Positions 50,688 to 62,415 of a DNA stretch of 64,000 bases are shown here, piece by piece. The notes below the pieces were generated by a model. It was not told the DNA's origin. It searched no databases and worked only from the letters and a program-made list of their open reading frames with translations. Where the stretch lies: positions 46,071,094 to 46,135,093 of the forward strand of contig NC_134830.1 of the NCBI RefSeq assembly GCF_004210375.1. The letters run 5' to 3'. How positions within the stretch are numbered: position 1 is the first letter of the stretch; every line of letters starts with the position of its first letter. This stretch comes from Tachypleus tridentatus (lineage: Eukaryota > Arthropoda > Merostomata > Xiphosura > Limulidae). The translations under genes and the position numbers were made by a program.

Positions 50688-53325
50688 CAGGGGTTCCCAA
50701 CCGGTGGGTCGCGACCCCCAGGAAGTCACGAAGCCTTGGCAGGGGGGTCGCAAAGCCTTGGCAGGGGAGTCGCGTAGCCTTGTTAGAAGTAGCTTGGGAT
50801 AACATTAATTTTATTTCATCAATTACATTTTCCTGCTCTTACATTTTTTTTGTTTCGGTGCAAAGCAAAACGTGTGCTACGTTAGTTCAATGTCATTCGG
50901 TGCTATTATGGGTGTATGTATGCGTGCCTGTGAGTGAATATGCCTTGTGAATGTGTATGTGTCTGCAACTGTATGTATGTGTGTACTAGTGAGTGCACGC
51001 GCATGTACGTATGCTTGTGTGTCTGTTTAGCTGTGATTAAGTGTGTGTGTGCTCGCTGTCGACACGTGAGTCACATGTCCGTTGCTGATTGGTGGATGAC
51101 GAATCGCGCGACTGGCCACGCTCCCTTCCCTCCCAATACTTACCCCATCATTACTCTACCTGCACCCCCCACAAGTAGTCACTGTAAGATCTATAGTTGC
51201 CAAAGCGTTCATTATTTAACATTTTTATTTTATTTTAACAAGGAGATAAGTAAGCAGTAGAGGTGAGTTGTGTCCATGGCTAAACGGCGCAGATACTCAG
51301 AATGCTACCTCAACATTGGCTTCACCACTGTGCTCGCCAACGACGGCATCGAGAAACCACAGTGTGTTTTGTGCCATGTTGTCCTGAGTGCAGGGTCAAT
51401 GAAACCATCAAAACTCAAGCGTCATCTCGAGACGAAACATCCAGAACACGCAAAGAAGGGTTTGGATTTCTTCAAACGGCATGAACGGTGTCTTAAAAGC
51501 CAAAGAATCGATAGAAGTGGGTCGTTTCAGCAGCAGAGTGCAGCCGTAGTGGAAGCTTCATATGAGATTGCATTCGAAATTGCTAAACAAAAAAAGCCTC
51601 AAACGATTGGAGAAACACTTCTTAAACCATGCATGATGAAAGCAATAAATCTTATTCTTGGAGAAGCCAGTGCAAAGAAGATGCAGCAAGTATCCCTGTC
51701 AAATAATACTATACAGAGGCGCATTTCTAAAATGTCTATGGATGTGAAGGAACAGGTTTTGACTGAAATCAAGGGATCCCCTTTGTTCTCCTTTCAGCTC
51801 GACGAGTCAACAGATGTAAGTTCATGTTCTCAGTTGCTTGTTTTCGTGAGATACATTAATTCAGGTGACATCAAAGACGAATTCTTATTTTGCAGTGCAC
51901 TTGAAACCACAACAAAAGCTGATGAAGTCATGGAAAAAGTTTCAACTTTTTTTCAAGATGAAAATCTTTAATGGAAAAACGTGTGTGGGGTTTGTACGGA
52001 TGGGGCACCGGCTATGCTGGGATCAAAATCAGGATTCCAGTCGAGAGTGAAGAAGCTAGCACCTCAAGCAAAGGGCATCCACTGCATGATTCACCGATAT
52101 GCTCTCGCCAGTAAGACTCTTCCTGCCTCTCTGCAGGAAGTGCTTGAATCTGTAATCAAAATTGTAAATTATGTGAAGACTCAAGCACTCAACACTCGCC
52201 TATTCAAAGAACTATGCAAAGACATGAATGCTGACCACGAAGTCCTTCTCTTCTATACAGCAGTACGTTGGTTGTCGAAAGGAAACGTTATTAATCGTGT
52301 CTTTGAAATGAAAGATGAAATAAAGCTATTCCTGGAGACTCAAGAAAGGAAAGATCTTGTAGCTCACTTCGAAGATGAAGCATGGAATAAAAGGGTTGCG
52401 TACCTAGCCGACATTTTTGACCAGCTGAACAAGCTCAATTTGAAGCTTCAAGGAAGGGAAACAAATGTTCTCCTTTTCAAGATAGTCTTCGGGCCTTTGT
52501 TTCCAAACTGCAGAACTGGCGTCGGAAAACCAATCTTGGAAACATCGTTATGTTTGAAAAACTTTGTGGAGTGACGGATGAGTCTCAGATTCAACTGGAT
52601 CAGTTCCTCAAGGATGAGATTACCGAACATCTTCAGTCTCTAGAAAAGGAAGTCGAGCGTTACTTCCCTGAGCTATCACAGGAACAGGAGGCCCTGGTAA
52701 GGAACCCATTTTGTACTGAACTTGATGTATCCAGCACCCCAGATGATATCCAAGATGAATTTCTGGATCTAAGGAACGACTCTTCAGCTCGTAATCTCTT
52801 CAAGGTGAAATCCGTGACTCAGTTCTGGTGCGCTATGTATCAGTCATACTCCAAAGTCAGCATGATAGCTTTACGTGTCCTTGTTCCATTTGCTTCTATC
52901 TACTTGTGTAAGGCAGGATTTTCCACTCTTGTCAATATAAAAACAAAGAACAGGAACAGATTGGATGTTGGAGATGACATGAGACTGGCTCTAACAAACG
53001 CTCGGCCACGAATTTCAAAGCTTGCTGCTAAAATGCAACATCAGGCATCTCACTAGTTGGGTTGGATAGCTGTTCAAATCTGTGTTAATATTATTTTAAA
53101 AAATATATGTTCTTTTTTGTGAATTCAGGTTGGACCAATGTGATTTAATTTGCTAATAAATAATTACAGAATTTTTAAATATATTTTTTAGATGTTTTTT
53201 TCCCTCTCCTTCACAGAAAATAAAAGAAAAATTAAGCTGCTGATAGTAAGCCCTAAGTAGGGGGTCACATGGGTTTCAAACTTTTAGGTAAGGGGTCGCG
53301 AGTGCCAAAAGGTTGGGAACCCCTG
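50688..53325 (+). mobile_element. Complete hAT DNA transposon with perfect target duplication
   Basis: Left end CAGGGGTTCCCAACC (50688-50702) and right end GGTTGGGAACCCCTG (53311-53325) are exact inverse copies of 15 bp. The 8-bp target duplication GTATAGAC is perfect at 50680-50687 and 53326-53333, as expected of hAT elements. The element is 2,638 bp long. The perfect duplication and the nearly open transposase suggest a fairly young insertion. Confidence 0.96.
51276..53056 (+). pseudogene. hAT transposase (ZBED/Charlie type), two lesions
   Basis: Starts MAKRRRYSECYLNIGF. A BED-type zinc finger follows (CVLCHVVL, then LKRHLETKHPEH: Cys-Cys-His-His). The RNase-H-like catalytic region includes FQLDESTDVSSCSQLLVFVR (first Asp in DEST) and CGVCTDGAPAMLGSKSG (second Asp), then IHCMIHRYAL and AVRWLSKGNV. 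The C-terminal dimerisation region ends near residue 590 (SKLAAKMQHQASH). The frame is broken by TAA at 51969-51971 and by a frameshift near 52483, beyond which the frame moves. Domain order and length match the SCAND3/ZBED5-like hAT group. No host gene use is implied. Confidence 0.92.
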
Positions 53326-53333
53326 GTATAGAC

Positions 53334-54500
53334 TAACCTCACTTGAGTAAAGTAGACAGTGACATAGTACACAAATGTACTGAGTTACGTTTGTTGTTGA
53401 CATTCTTGTGGTTGTTACTGCTGTTTTCTTATTCAAACCTACACAGTGGTCTAAATTCATGCCGTCCATCGAAGGGAATCGATATTTTATTGTTGTAAGT
53501 CTGAGAAAGACATGTAAATCTGGGTAAACTCAGCGGAGGGATCATTCGCATGGTGCGACCAGGTAAGAAGGAATAACAAACCTTTACCAACTTGTCTTTT
53601 TGAATGCAATTATTCAAATATTAAATAACATCTTACATCTATTACTGTTATATATTTCAATTAACACTAAAATGGTCAACACTCTCGTTTGAAGCAAATT
53701 TACCCGTACGAAAAAAGCAAACTGCGCTGTTAAAAAACAAACATTTAGGCTGTTAACTGAGTTTTTGAGTCTTGCTCAAAGCATTAGCGAGGACTGAGCA
53801 AATAGAAGTCAAAAGCTTTTACCTGATGTCAAGTTTTTGGTATATATTCTAGGTATTACAGGCACGTACTTTAACGTAACTTGCTTGTACAAAGGAAAGG
53901 TACGATAATTAAAATGTCTTACTAACTGTCTAAACAATCGAACGTTTGTTGCGAAAATAAGAACGGCACCAGTTACTACCACGTGTTCAAACAACGAATT
54001 AAATTTTTGGCGATTTTAATTTCACAAAATAGAAATATTTACGTTCCCTTCCTTATGTCAATTCATTCGAATTCTGATCGAATAGAATCCATAGGACTTA
54101 ATTTATACACTTGTTTTCCTATGCTGTTGGTAACTCATGAGTGATATTTGTATATTATTAACAATTACAATGGTATTTTGGATCACGCTTCTCATTAGCA
54201 GTTAACACAGAACTTTAACTTTTATCACGTTGCATTTAAATTTGACGTCATTTCTTTTCATTTTTTAAACAAGATAAATAAAGGTAGATGACACACATAC
54301 AAGTTGGGCGTGTCCTTTGAATGTATGCTAGTTTTAAATGAAATCCAATACAAAGGGTTGAATACTTTATATTGAAACAGTTTTTACTATATAAACCAAT
54401 AAGTCATGTGACAAACACAGCTGACAGAGAGTCGCAGTGGAATGTATCATACCTGTATTTTGGCGTTATTCAGCGTTACGCAGTCAATACGACACCATCA
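53334..54500. other. AT-rich intergenic DNA, nothing recognised
   Basis: No gene, RNA or clear repeat recognised. Confidence 0.4.
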
Positions 54501-54667
54501 GGTCCGGCATGGCCAGGTGGGTTAAGGCGTTCGACTCGTAATCTGAGGGTCGTGGGTTCCAATCCCCGTTGCACCAAACATGTTTGCCCTCTCAGCCGTG
54601 GGGACGTTATAAGTGTTGGTCAATCCCACTATTCGTTGGTAAAAGAGTAACTCAAGAGTTGGCAGTG
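54501..54667 (+). mobile_element. SINE family A, 3' truncated (left arm of an inverted pair)
   Basis: From GGTCCGGCATGGCCAGG to CAAGAGTTGGCAGTG, where a reversed partial copy begins. Confidence 0.82.
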
Positions 54668-54765
54668 ACTGTCACATTATAACGTCTTCATGGCTAAAAG
54701 TGTGAGCATGTTTGGTGTGACGGGGATTCGAGCCTGCGATCCTCAGCTTACCAGTCGAGCGCCAT
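54668..54765 (-). mobile_element. SINE family A fragment, reverse orientation (right arm)
   Basis: The minus strand carries the head region GGCGCTCGACTGG, GCAGGCTCGAATCCCCG and the first part of the body. Confidence 0.78.
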
Positions 54766-54825
54766 AAAAAGAAGTCTTAAAATTGGTATTTGCGTTTTCA
54801 ACTTGTAAATACAAGTAGCAGCTGC

Positions 54826-54851
54826 AAAAAAAAAAAAAAAAAAAAAAAAAA
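54826..54851 (+). repeat. Poly(A) run, 26 bp
   Basis: An uninterrupted A run, probably a retroelement tail or slippage product. Confidence 0.95.
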
Positions 54852-54854
54852 TCG

Positions 54855-55045
54855 TGTGTAAGCGGTAAGTCTGCAGACACACGACGCATAAAATCTGGTT
54901 TCGATATCCATGGTGGGCACAGTGCAGGTAGCCTATTTTCAGTTTAAAATTATTAACACATTTGGTGTGTGTGTGCTTTTTTTTCTTATAGCAAAGCCAC
55001 ATTGGGCTATCTGCTGAGTCCTCCGAGGGGAATCAAATGCATTTG
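54855..55045. mobile_element. SINE family B (+) followed by related reversed SINE (-)
   Basis: 54855-54930 has TAAGCGGTAAGTCTGC, TGGTTTCGATATCC and GGTGGGCACAGTGCAGG. 54975-55045 has CTTATAGCAAAGCCACATTG and CCGAGGGGAATCAAATGC in reverse, like the copy at 61430. Confidence 0.6.
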
Positions 55046-55129
55046 GTATCCCGTTAAAACGAAAATTTTCAGATCAGTTAATAGAACAAGATACTAAAAC
55101 GCTCTGCTAGAAGGTCAAGAAGGTTTTAT

Positions 55130-55215
55130 TTGCTCCAATAACAGAGTTTTGGTCAGTTTTTGTCACTTGTCTGAAGAGAATAACAGAGTTTTGGTCAGTT
55201 TTAGTAACAACTGAA
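55130..55215 (+). repeat. Short direct duplication
   Basis: ATAACAGAGTTTTGGTCAGT occurs twice, at about 55139 and 55182. Confidence 0.7.
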
Positions 55216-55218
55216 GAA

Positions 55219-55918
55219 TCAAACCTATCCTTGGCGTTTTCATAGAGCTTAGTAACTCAAAAAACTGTGAAAAATATGGTAGCATTGGTTGGAAACGCCC
55301 TTAGGATCGTGAAGTTTAAGCCCTGGGTGAACGCTCTCAAACCTTCCCGACGCTAGGTCGTCGTTATACAGTCCATGATGCCACTGAACTGGTATGGTCC
55401 AGTTGTTTCGTCGACTTGTAGTCTATACTTCACTACATCCAGCGGATAAACTGAAACCCAAGAAAAGATACCAGCTGAACCTCCAGCCATCATTATAACG
55501 TCTTCAGTGTTTGAAAAGAGGTGAATAATAAGCCCAAAATAAGCCCCAAATCCTGGGCTGTCTCTAAGAATTGTGTAACTAAAGCCCCTAAAGATCCTGA
55601 GTGTGCCTTCCGTTCGAATCAACTTCATCAGGCAGTCAATCGAACCTTTATAGCAGTTTGAAAGTTTTGTGGAAGGAAGAATACGTGTCGTTACGGCGTG
55701 TTGACCTGGAAGCTGCGTCCGGGTCTTAGCCAACTCTTTTGGACTTGTTATTACACTTTGTACTGCACCCGCTACCGCTTCGGCTGTCATGTGGCTAGTT
55801 ATAGAATTGGGGTCAGAAAAAGACCGTTGGACGTTGCCTTGGACACCAAGAAGGATGGCGATGATAACGGCAAGACTAAACATTGCAGAATACATTCTTT
55901 TGTGCAGACCACCTGTCT
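55219..55918 (-). pseudogene. SLC25A29-like mitochondrial carrier, last-exon-like fragment with one in-frame stop
   Basis: The minus strand reads from about TM2 to the end of a mitochondrial carrier: LLGVQGNVQRSF, AEAVAGAVQSVITSPKELAK (second PxE/K-type signature), YKGSIDCLMKLIRTEG, GFGAYFGLI, GGSAGIFSWVSVYPLDVVKY (third signature, PLDVVKYRLQ), then CITTT-stop-RREGLRAFTQGL and ILRAFPTNATIFFTV, ending at about 55219. The family usually has Tyr where the TAG (55350-55352) lies, so a single base change explains it. The first carrier repeat is missing and no upstream coding exon was found to 64000. A splice-acceptor-like TTTAG lies just before the similarity starts, so this may be the long last exon of a gene. 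It resembles the basic amino acid carrier group (SLC25A29). No poly(A) marks a retrocopy. Confidence 0.8.
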
Positions 55919-55971
55919 AAAGTATATATAAGAATTTAATGCTGCAATACCATAACTGATTTATATTTACA

Positions 55972-56068
55972 TAATAACGCCCCCACGGCTGAAAGAGAGA
56001 GCGTGTTTGATGGGATGATGGGGATTCGAATGCGCGACTCTCAAATTGCGAGTAAAGCTCTCTGCGGG
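55972..56068 (-). mobile_element. SINE family A fragment, reverse orientation
   Basis: GCCCCCACGGCTGAAAG, GGGGATTCGAATGCGCG and part of the tRNA head. Confidence 0.75.
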
Positions 56069-56559
56069 AACAACTGCTGTTACATTTGACAAACTGTGGT
56101 TGATACTAAATCAAAAGGATGAAGAAGCACAAGTACCTTAGAAATGCGGTTTTCAGACTTTACAGACTAGCGTATTATGTTTTTATATGATATACAACCC
56201 AGGCCTGTTACAAAACGAAAAAAAAAAAACATAGTAGGAAAATTAATCTTTTTAACATTGACCCATTAAATACGAAGGATGTGATAGATTCTTTTGTGGC
56301 TCAATTGAATAATATGTGGTGTAATTATTGTCAAGAAAACACTGGCGATTCAAGAAGTTTATTTATTTATTTTAGAGCAAACTTACACTGGACTACATGC
56401 GGTGTTGAATCGAATCTCATATTTTAACATTGTAAGTTTGTAAGCTTACCGCTGTCCTTTCGGGAGATATCTAAAAGTGAGGAAAGCAGTGTGTAAATGT
56501 TCACGGAAGACACAGTTGGGGCTCATTTCAAAACGTTACCACTTATTGCGTGTCGCTCT

Positions 56560-56675
56560 CCAGTGGCACAGCGAAATGTCTGGGAAAGTATATAGCTGAA
56601 AACTAGGTTTCGATATCCGTGTTGGGAAATGCACTGATTGCCCACTCTGTAGTTTTGTGCTCAACTACAAAAAAA
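56560..56675 (+). mobile_element. SINE family B, diverged
   Basis: CTCCAGTGGCACAGCG, AGGTTTCGATATCCG and TGTAGTTTTGTGCTCAAC. Confidence 0.65.
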
Positions 56676-56749
56676 ACAACAAAATTTATTCCTTTATAAA
56701 GATATTATTAATCTATGTTACAACAAAATTCAGTCCGTTAACTTAACCC

Positions 56750-56870
56750 ACCCCCAGTGACTCAATGGCAAATCTGGGGTTAAGAACGCTAAAAAGTCAG
56801 GTTTTTGATACCCGCGGTAAGCAAAGTTCAGATAATCCTAGGTGTAGCTTTTGCTAAACAACAAACACAT
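56750..56870 (+). mobile_element. SINE family B, diverged
   Basis: CCCCAGTGACTCAATGG, TTTTTGATACCCGCGG and AAGTTCAGATAATCC. Confidence 0.6.
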
Positions 56871-56964
56871 TACTTAATTTCTGTATTGCATATTAATAAT
56901 AGGAATAAACGATCTTATTAGACCAAAACGTTTTTATTTTATCTATAATAGAAATACATAAAAC

Positions 56965-57231
56965 AGGCCCGGCATGGCCAGATAGTTAAGGCACTCGACT
57001 CCTAATCCGAGGGTCACAAATTCGAATCCTCGTCACACCAAACATGCTTGCCCTTTAATCCCTGATAATGTGACGGTCAATCCCACTATTCGTTGGCAAA
57101 CGAGTAGCCCAAGAGTTGGCGATGGGTGGTGATGACCGTCTGCCTTTCCCTAATCTTACACGGCTAAATTAGGGACGGCTAGCGCAGATAGCCCTCGTGT
57201 AGCCTTCCACAAAATTCTAAAACAAACAAAC
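56965..57231 (+). mobile_element. SINE family A with 12-bp target duplication
   Basis: AGGCCCGGCATGGCCAG head, body and ACAAACAAAC tail. The perfect target duplication AATACATAAAAC lies at 56953-56964 and 57232-57243. Confidence 0.93.
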
Positions 57232-57420
57232 AATACATAAAACTATAATGATTACTAGAACAAGAAATTCACAAACAAGTTTGTAAATATTAAAGAATGC
57301 TAAATTAAATCGACGATTAGAAATATTTATGGTTTCGTGAGCTGAGAATCAACGGTGTAAAGTTGGTTCTGGATAACTTCGTATGAAAACAGTTTACGTT
57401 TTCCTTGAAACCCACTTGAA

Positions 57421-57515
57421 ACAAAAATGTATCTCAGAACGGCTGGTATGGGTATCAACACTTTTATTGCAAAGCAGAGAACAACGTTTCGATCTTCCTA
57501 GGTCATCTTCAGGTT
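57421..57515 (-). ncRNA. Hammerhead-like core in a Penelope-like element end
   Basis: On the minus strand CTGAAGA (57506-57512) is followed by a CCTAGG-containing stem/loop, then GAAA (57487-57490) and CGTTGTTCTCTGC. The flank GGTATCAACAC with AGAACGGCTGGTATGG matches other Penelope-like ends here. Stem II has a mismatch (GATC where GGTC would pair). Confidence 0.6.
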
Positions 57516-57519
57516 AACA

Positions 57520-58330
57520 AACAGTTCACGTTTTAAAATTCCATATTGCACCTGCTATAACTAATTAGTTTTATGAAGTCTGTTTTCTCTAACAAAACAA
57601 GATAATTATTTTAATTACTTGAGTTAGCAAATAAGCGAAAAACTCAATATAATTAATTCTTCCAAGTAAAGTTAAAAGCTTACTAACAATTGTTTTGTTG
57701 TTTTTTTTTAGAATGATCTATCTGCGCTCTTTCCACCGGTAAGAAACTAAACGGGACGTTTATTAACGTAGAATATGCTTATGATTCTATTTTAAAATAT
57801 ATTACAAAGTTAGTAACTCAACTCCAAAACAACCCGCCACGAAATCCAAAGCCGTCAAAGATATTTCGTAATCAATAGACAAATATGATAACTTATAAAT
57901 AATTATATTTTATAACAGACGTATTTTAGTTTAATTTAAACTTATAAATACCATCTTAAGTCTCAAAATCTTAACATATAAACTATTATTTAAGATCTGA
58001 CCACAATAAGAATATCTTTTTATAGTTACAACTATACAATCACATGAAATAATGAGGAAGCTATAATTTTCAGTTCGAAACTGTGATAGAACGCTGTTAC
58101 AACGACAACTTAGAGGTAAGCAACTTAGGTGGAAAACGTAGTGATGAAACCTTAAATTTTTATTGTCGAAAATGTTATTGGGCGAACACTGAGGAGAGTC
58201 GTGTGCAAAATATTTGAGGATAATTTTTAATTTCTTATACCACAAGCTCTTAGATTCTTCACTAACAAGTATCAAACGTTTTTATGCTACATTGATTAAA
58301 AATCCTTTTTTTAAACACTGTGAAAGGAAT
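57520..58330. other. AT-rich intergenic DNA, nothing recognised
   Basis: No gene or repeat recognised. Confidence 0.4.
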
Positions 58331-58333
58331 CTT

Positions 58334-58602
58334 TGTTTGATTTGAATTTTACGCAAAGCTGCACGTAAGCTATCTGAACTAACCGTCCCTAATTTAGCAG
58401 TGTAAGACTAGAGAAGGCAGCTAATCATCACCACCCACCGCCAACTCTCGGGCTGCTCTTTTACTGACGAATAGTGTGATTGACTGATGCATTATAACGC
58501 CCCCACGGCTGAAAGAGCTAACATATTTGGTGTGACGGGGATTCGAACCCGTGACCCCTAGAGTAGGAGTTGAGTGCCTTAACCACCTGGCCATGCCGGG
58601 CC
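58334..58602 (-). mobile_element. SINE family A, reverse orientation
   Basis: The minus strand begins GGGCCCGGCATGGCCAGG, keeps GGGTTCGAATCCCCG and has a full body. Confidence 0.88.
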
Positions 58603-58877
58603 CGAAAAAATATTGAGTTAATAAAGAAAAATGATAATGATTTAATAATATATAGAAGCTTGTTCTTGTATGATCGAAAACTCAATAATTATTAAACTTT
58701 TCTATGTAAAGATGCCAAACACTCTCTTTTCCTCGTGGTCAGGAGGTAAGTCTACGGACTTACAACGTTAAAATTCGGGACTCAATTCATTGCGGTGGAC
58801 ACAACCAAAAATCTTCTTGTAACTTTCAGTTAGATCTCATTTTTTCCCTCGATTTTGACCTGGAATCATCTGGTGAT

Positions 58878-59072
58878 AAGGGCATTCAACTCACAGACTG
58901 GTCTCGGTTTCGGACTCCTTCATCGAACACGTTCGGCCTTCTAGTCCAATAAGGTGACAGTGAACCCCATTATTTGTTGGAAAAGGGTATTCTAAAAAGT
59001 TGGCAATAGGTGGTGTTGACTAGTCTATCATTTCAAAATTAGGGATGGCTAGTACAGACAAACCTACTAGTA
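58878..59072 (+). mobile_element. Diverged SINE related to family A
   Basis: The head GGCATTCAACTCACAGAC differs, but the body has CCCCATTATTTGTTGG, AAAGTTGGCAATAGGTGGTG and TTAGGGATGGCTAGTACAGA as in family A. Confidence 0.65.
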
Positions 59073-59830
59073 CCAACACAGTCGCCGCTCTCCACATGTA
59101 GCGAATCAGCAAACTGATGCTTTACTTCTACCACGTATTTTTTGCAATAGAATTAATTTTGTCAATAAATAATTGAAAACATTATTGTGTATTTTTCTTC
59201 TCCTCTGTATCTTTAAAAACACAACTTTTTTTTTTCATGTAGTGAAAATGTTAACACATTCTCCACAATTTTGGCGATTATGAAAAAAACTGTTGGACGT
59301 CTCTGCTTTAATAACTTTCTATGACAAACATTTTCAGTGTTCAACGAGGTCAAATTTTTCTCTTGGTTTCACGAGTGGAAGCTTAGCTTAAAATATCCAC
59401 TTAAATAATCATACGTGTTGACGGCTCCAAGGTTACGACAAGGTTTGCAAGTAATAAATAGAGATATCATTAAATACATTCTGTTATTTATGTGTATTTA
59501 ATTATTAATAATAGTCAGAATAGAAAAGCTCCAGAAGAAAGTGCATACGAAAAGCTATTACATGTACAGTTTCAGTGTTTATTTGAAGGAAGATGGTTTA
59601 ACCATTGATAGCTTACCATTAGTTAAAACATAAATAAGCAGCGATATCGAATACTAAAAACTACAATTTTGTAAGAAAATTTGTATGATTTATATCATTA
59701 AAAGTACTTGAAAACTACGGTCATAAATATGTACTTGAAATATTTTCTGTTTTTGTTACATGATACAGGATGCTAATTGATTAAGGAGAAATTATCATCA
59801 ACAGGCAGTTTTATCGAATTCTCGTATCTC
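59073..59830. other. AT-rich intergenic DNA, nothing recognised
   Basis: No gene or repeat recognised. Confidence 0.4.
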
Positions 59831-59837
59831 TTGTATA

Positions 59838-59965
59838 TCCACTCTCTATCTCCTCGATGGCGGCTCAACAATGACTAAGGTAGTTTATAGCGGCAAAATT
59901 GAGATTTTCGATACCTGAGGTAAAGGGAGCGCAGATTACGTAATTTTGTGTTTAAAGTAAACAAC
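59838..59965 (+). mobile_element. SINE family B, diverged
   Basis: CGATGGCGGCTCAACAATG, GAGATTTTCGATACCTGAGG and GGGAGCGCAGATTAC. Confidence 0.55.
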
Positions 59966-60241
59966 TTATTATTTTTCAGAAAAGCATGTTTCATCATTGA
60001 CAAGAAATATGCCTTGTAGTCTTATGTGCCTAAAGTAAAATAAAAATCAATAATATACTTAAGCTAATTTTCTATACATTTAACAATGAAAAACAAGAGG
60101 CGTGTTAAGCCAAATTCCAATATAAAATAAATTAGAAATAATTCACATTTGATTTGCAATTATTTAAATTTTAACTCGCTGTTTATTAATGAAAGTACAT
60201 CTTTAACTAAAAAAAAAAAAACAAACAATCCTATTATACTT

Positions 60242-60425
60242 AGGCCCGGCATGGCCAAGTTGTTAAGGCACTGAACTCGTAATCCGAGGGTCTCGGGTTT
60301 GAATTCCCGTCATTCCAAACATGTTCGCCCTGATTATGTGATGGCCACTCACACTATTCATTAGCAAAAGAGTAGCCCAAGATTCTAATCTTACACTCCT
60401 CAATTAGAGTCGTGAAATTTAAGCC
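60242..60425 (+). mobile_element. SINE family A, internally deleted
   Basis: AGGCCCGGCATGGCCAAG head and GGGTTTGAATTCCCG box, then a shortened body. Confidence 0.8.
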
Positions 60426-61084
60426 AAATCTAATATTCCTAACTGTAAACAAATAATTACTTCTGGAGTGGTACACTGTCTAGTTTGTTTGGAACATAAA
60501 GATAAATTTATCACTTCTGTTAAGTGCTCTTATAAACTATATAATTTTATTTGTTAAGACTATAACTATTTGTCCACACTATTACCACTTTTATCACACT
60601 ACGTGACAGCTCGCTCATTCAGGTTATTTAGAATGTTAAACAAGATATAATTCATTTATTGAATAGTTGCAAATTTGATATTAATTATTTTAATAGAATT
60701 CTGTAATGTTCGTAACTTATCTGACATCTTGTTCATCACTCCTTGAACAATACTTTATCTAATATTCTTTGGGAATAGCAGTTTTAACACCCAAAATGTC
60801 TTCCACATCATCAGTTTGTACATTTCTTTATAATTATTCACAGGTCTTCTCTAAGGGGATGGTGATAATATTTTACAATTCTTCTTCACCTTTTGTTATC
60901 ATGTTTCTCCATCATTCTTTTATAAGACACTTCAGTGTTTTTAGTCTTGTTATTGGTTTGGTTCTTTCATTTATCCAGTACTTCTTCACATTTCTATTCA
61001 TGTCTTATTTTGTATCTCTTTCCAAATCTCTCTACCACTGTTGATCATCTCCAACTTCGTAGAGCTGTAACAGTTTTAGTTGTT

Positions 61085-61315
61085 TCAACTCATTCTTTGT
61101 TACAAAGTGTTCTGTATCGGGATTTCAGACTATACATATTTATACAAAGTATTCTGTAGTGGGTTTAATCTATACATATTTATATAAAGTGTTCTATAGC
61201 AAGCTTTAATCTGTACATGTATATACAAAACGTCCTGTAGTGGGCTTTTAATCTATACATATTTATACAAAGTGTCCTGTGATAGACTTTCAGACTACTC
61301 ATGTTTATCAGGTTA
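61085..61315 (+). repeat. ~52-bp tandem repeat
   Basis: Four to five diverged units with CTATACATATTTATACAAAG, TGTTCTGTAGTGGG and CTTTAAT. Confidence 0.8.
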
Positions 61316-61429
61316 ATAGACCTTTCCTATGATTATTAAAAATAATACCTTAAAAGTTAAACTGCTTGTATTTTTTTTACCCCTGTTATTAATAACAGAA
61401 GATAATTCTTGCTAATAGTTTGTATGTGT

Positions 61430-61548
61430 TTTTCTTATAGCAAAGCCACAAAGGGCTATCTGCTCAGCCCACCGAGGGGAATCGAACCCCTGATTTTAGC
61501 GTTGTAAATCCGGAGACATACCGCTGTACTGGCGGGGGGCGCTAATAG
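61430..61548 (-). mobile_element. tRNA-derived SINE, family B relative, reverse orientation
   Basis: CTTATAGCAAAGCCACAAAG, CGAGGGGAATCGAACCCC and CCGGAGACATACCGCTG. Confidence 0.7.
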
Positions 61549-62414
61549 TTTGTAACTAAGCACAATTAGTAACTGAGCTGTGACTAACTGTGAAACTTGA
61601 TCATTAGCGTTATAACTCCACTGAATTATTGTTGGGCGGCCAAGTGAGCGTGATGATTGGGGAGGGATAAACCCTAGCTCTGGATAAGGGGTATAAATGT
61701 AGATACTTAATACTTCTATGAGTAAGGCGGGCCACCTTTTGTGGTTACGTCACTAACGTAAATTTATTTTTAAAATAAATTATTATTGTCCAAAGTTTTA
61801 ATTGGTTTTATTTTTATATTTTGCGTTTCATGTTAAAATGTTGTCAATCTGTGCTGAAAATGTTTTTTATATTATGTTTTAAAGGTTTTTTTGTGTGATA
61901 TAAAGCTTTGTTTCAATTTATTTCGTTCTTTGTGTGTTTCTCTCTTTTCCTATATTCCTACCTAAATTTTAAACATTTTTGATATTTTTGTATTTAAAAG
62001 CATTTACTTTGAGATGTTTTAAGACGTCATTGTAAATAAAGGATTCACTTGTATTTCGCGAGAGTTAATATATTTCCTATCCACAAGATGATTTTTGTTT
62101 TGCGTTTAGTTCTTCCTCTTCAAGGGTATTATTATGTGCAATTGGTTTAGTTAGCACATATTAGTTGAGGACGTTTGTGTCACATGAGAGTCTCGAGCAC
62201 GTGATCGTTTGGTGTGTTGTCGTGTTATCCCATTGTACTACATTCAAAATTAACGTGTACTTTAAGACAAGCCTGAGACAGGGTGGCACGTAGATTGTGG
62301 TGTGAAGATGCTACACATCTTCCTCTCCCATATATTTTTTTTTTTTTAAACTACTGACTGTGGAACTTTCCAAATCCAGGTAAGGTGATGTGATAAATGT
62401 GAAAACTTACATCA
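61549..62414. other. AT-rich intergenic DNA, nothing recognised
   Basis: No gene or repeat recognised. Confidence 0.35.
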
Positions 62415-62415
62415 T

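Noticed and set aside
54826-54851. Poly(A) as the tail of a carrier retrocopy
   Set aside because: The carrier fragment is on the minus strand, so its tail would appear as T on the plus strand; the A run has the wrong orientation.
60769-61159. Overlapping hydrophobic ORFs
   Set aside because: T-rich composition gives Phe/Leu/Ser-rich frames in all phases; no family match.
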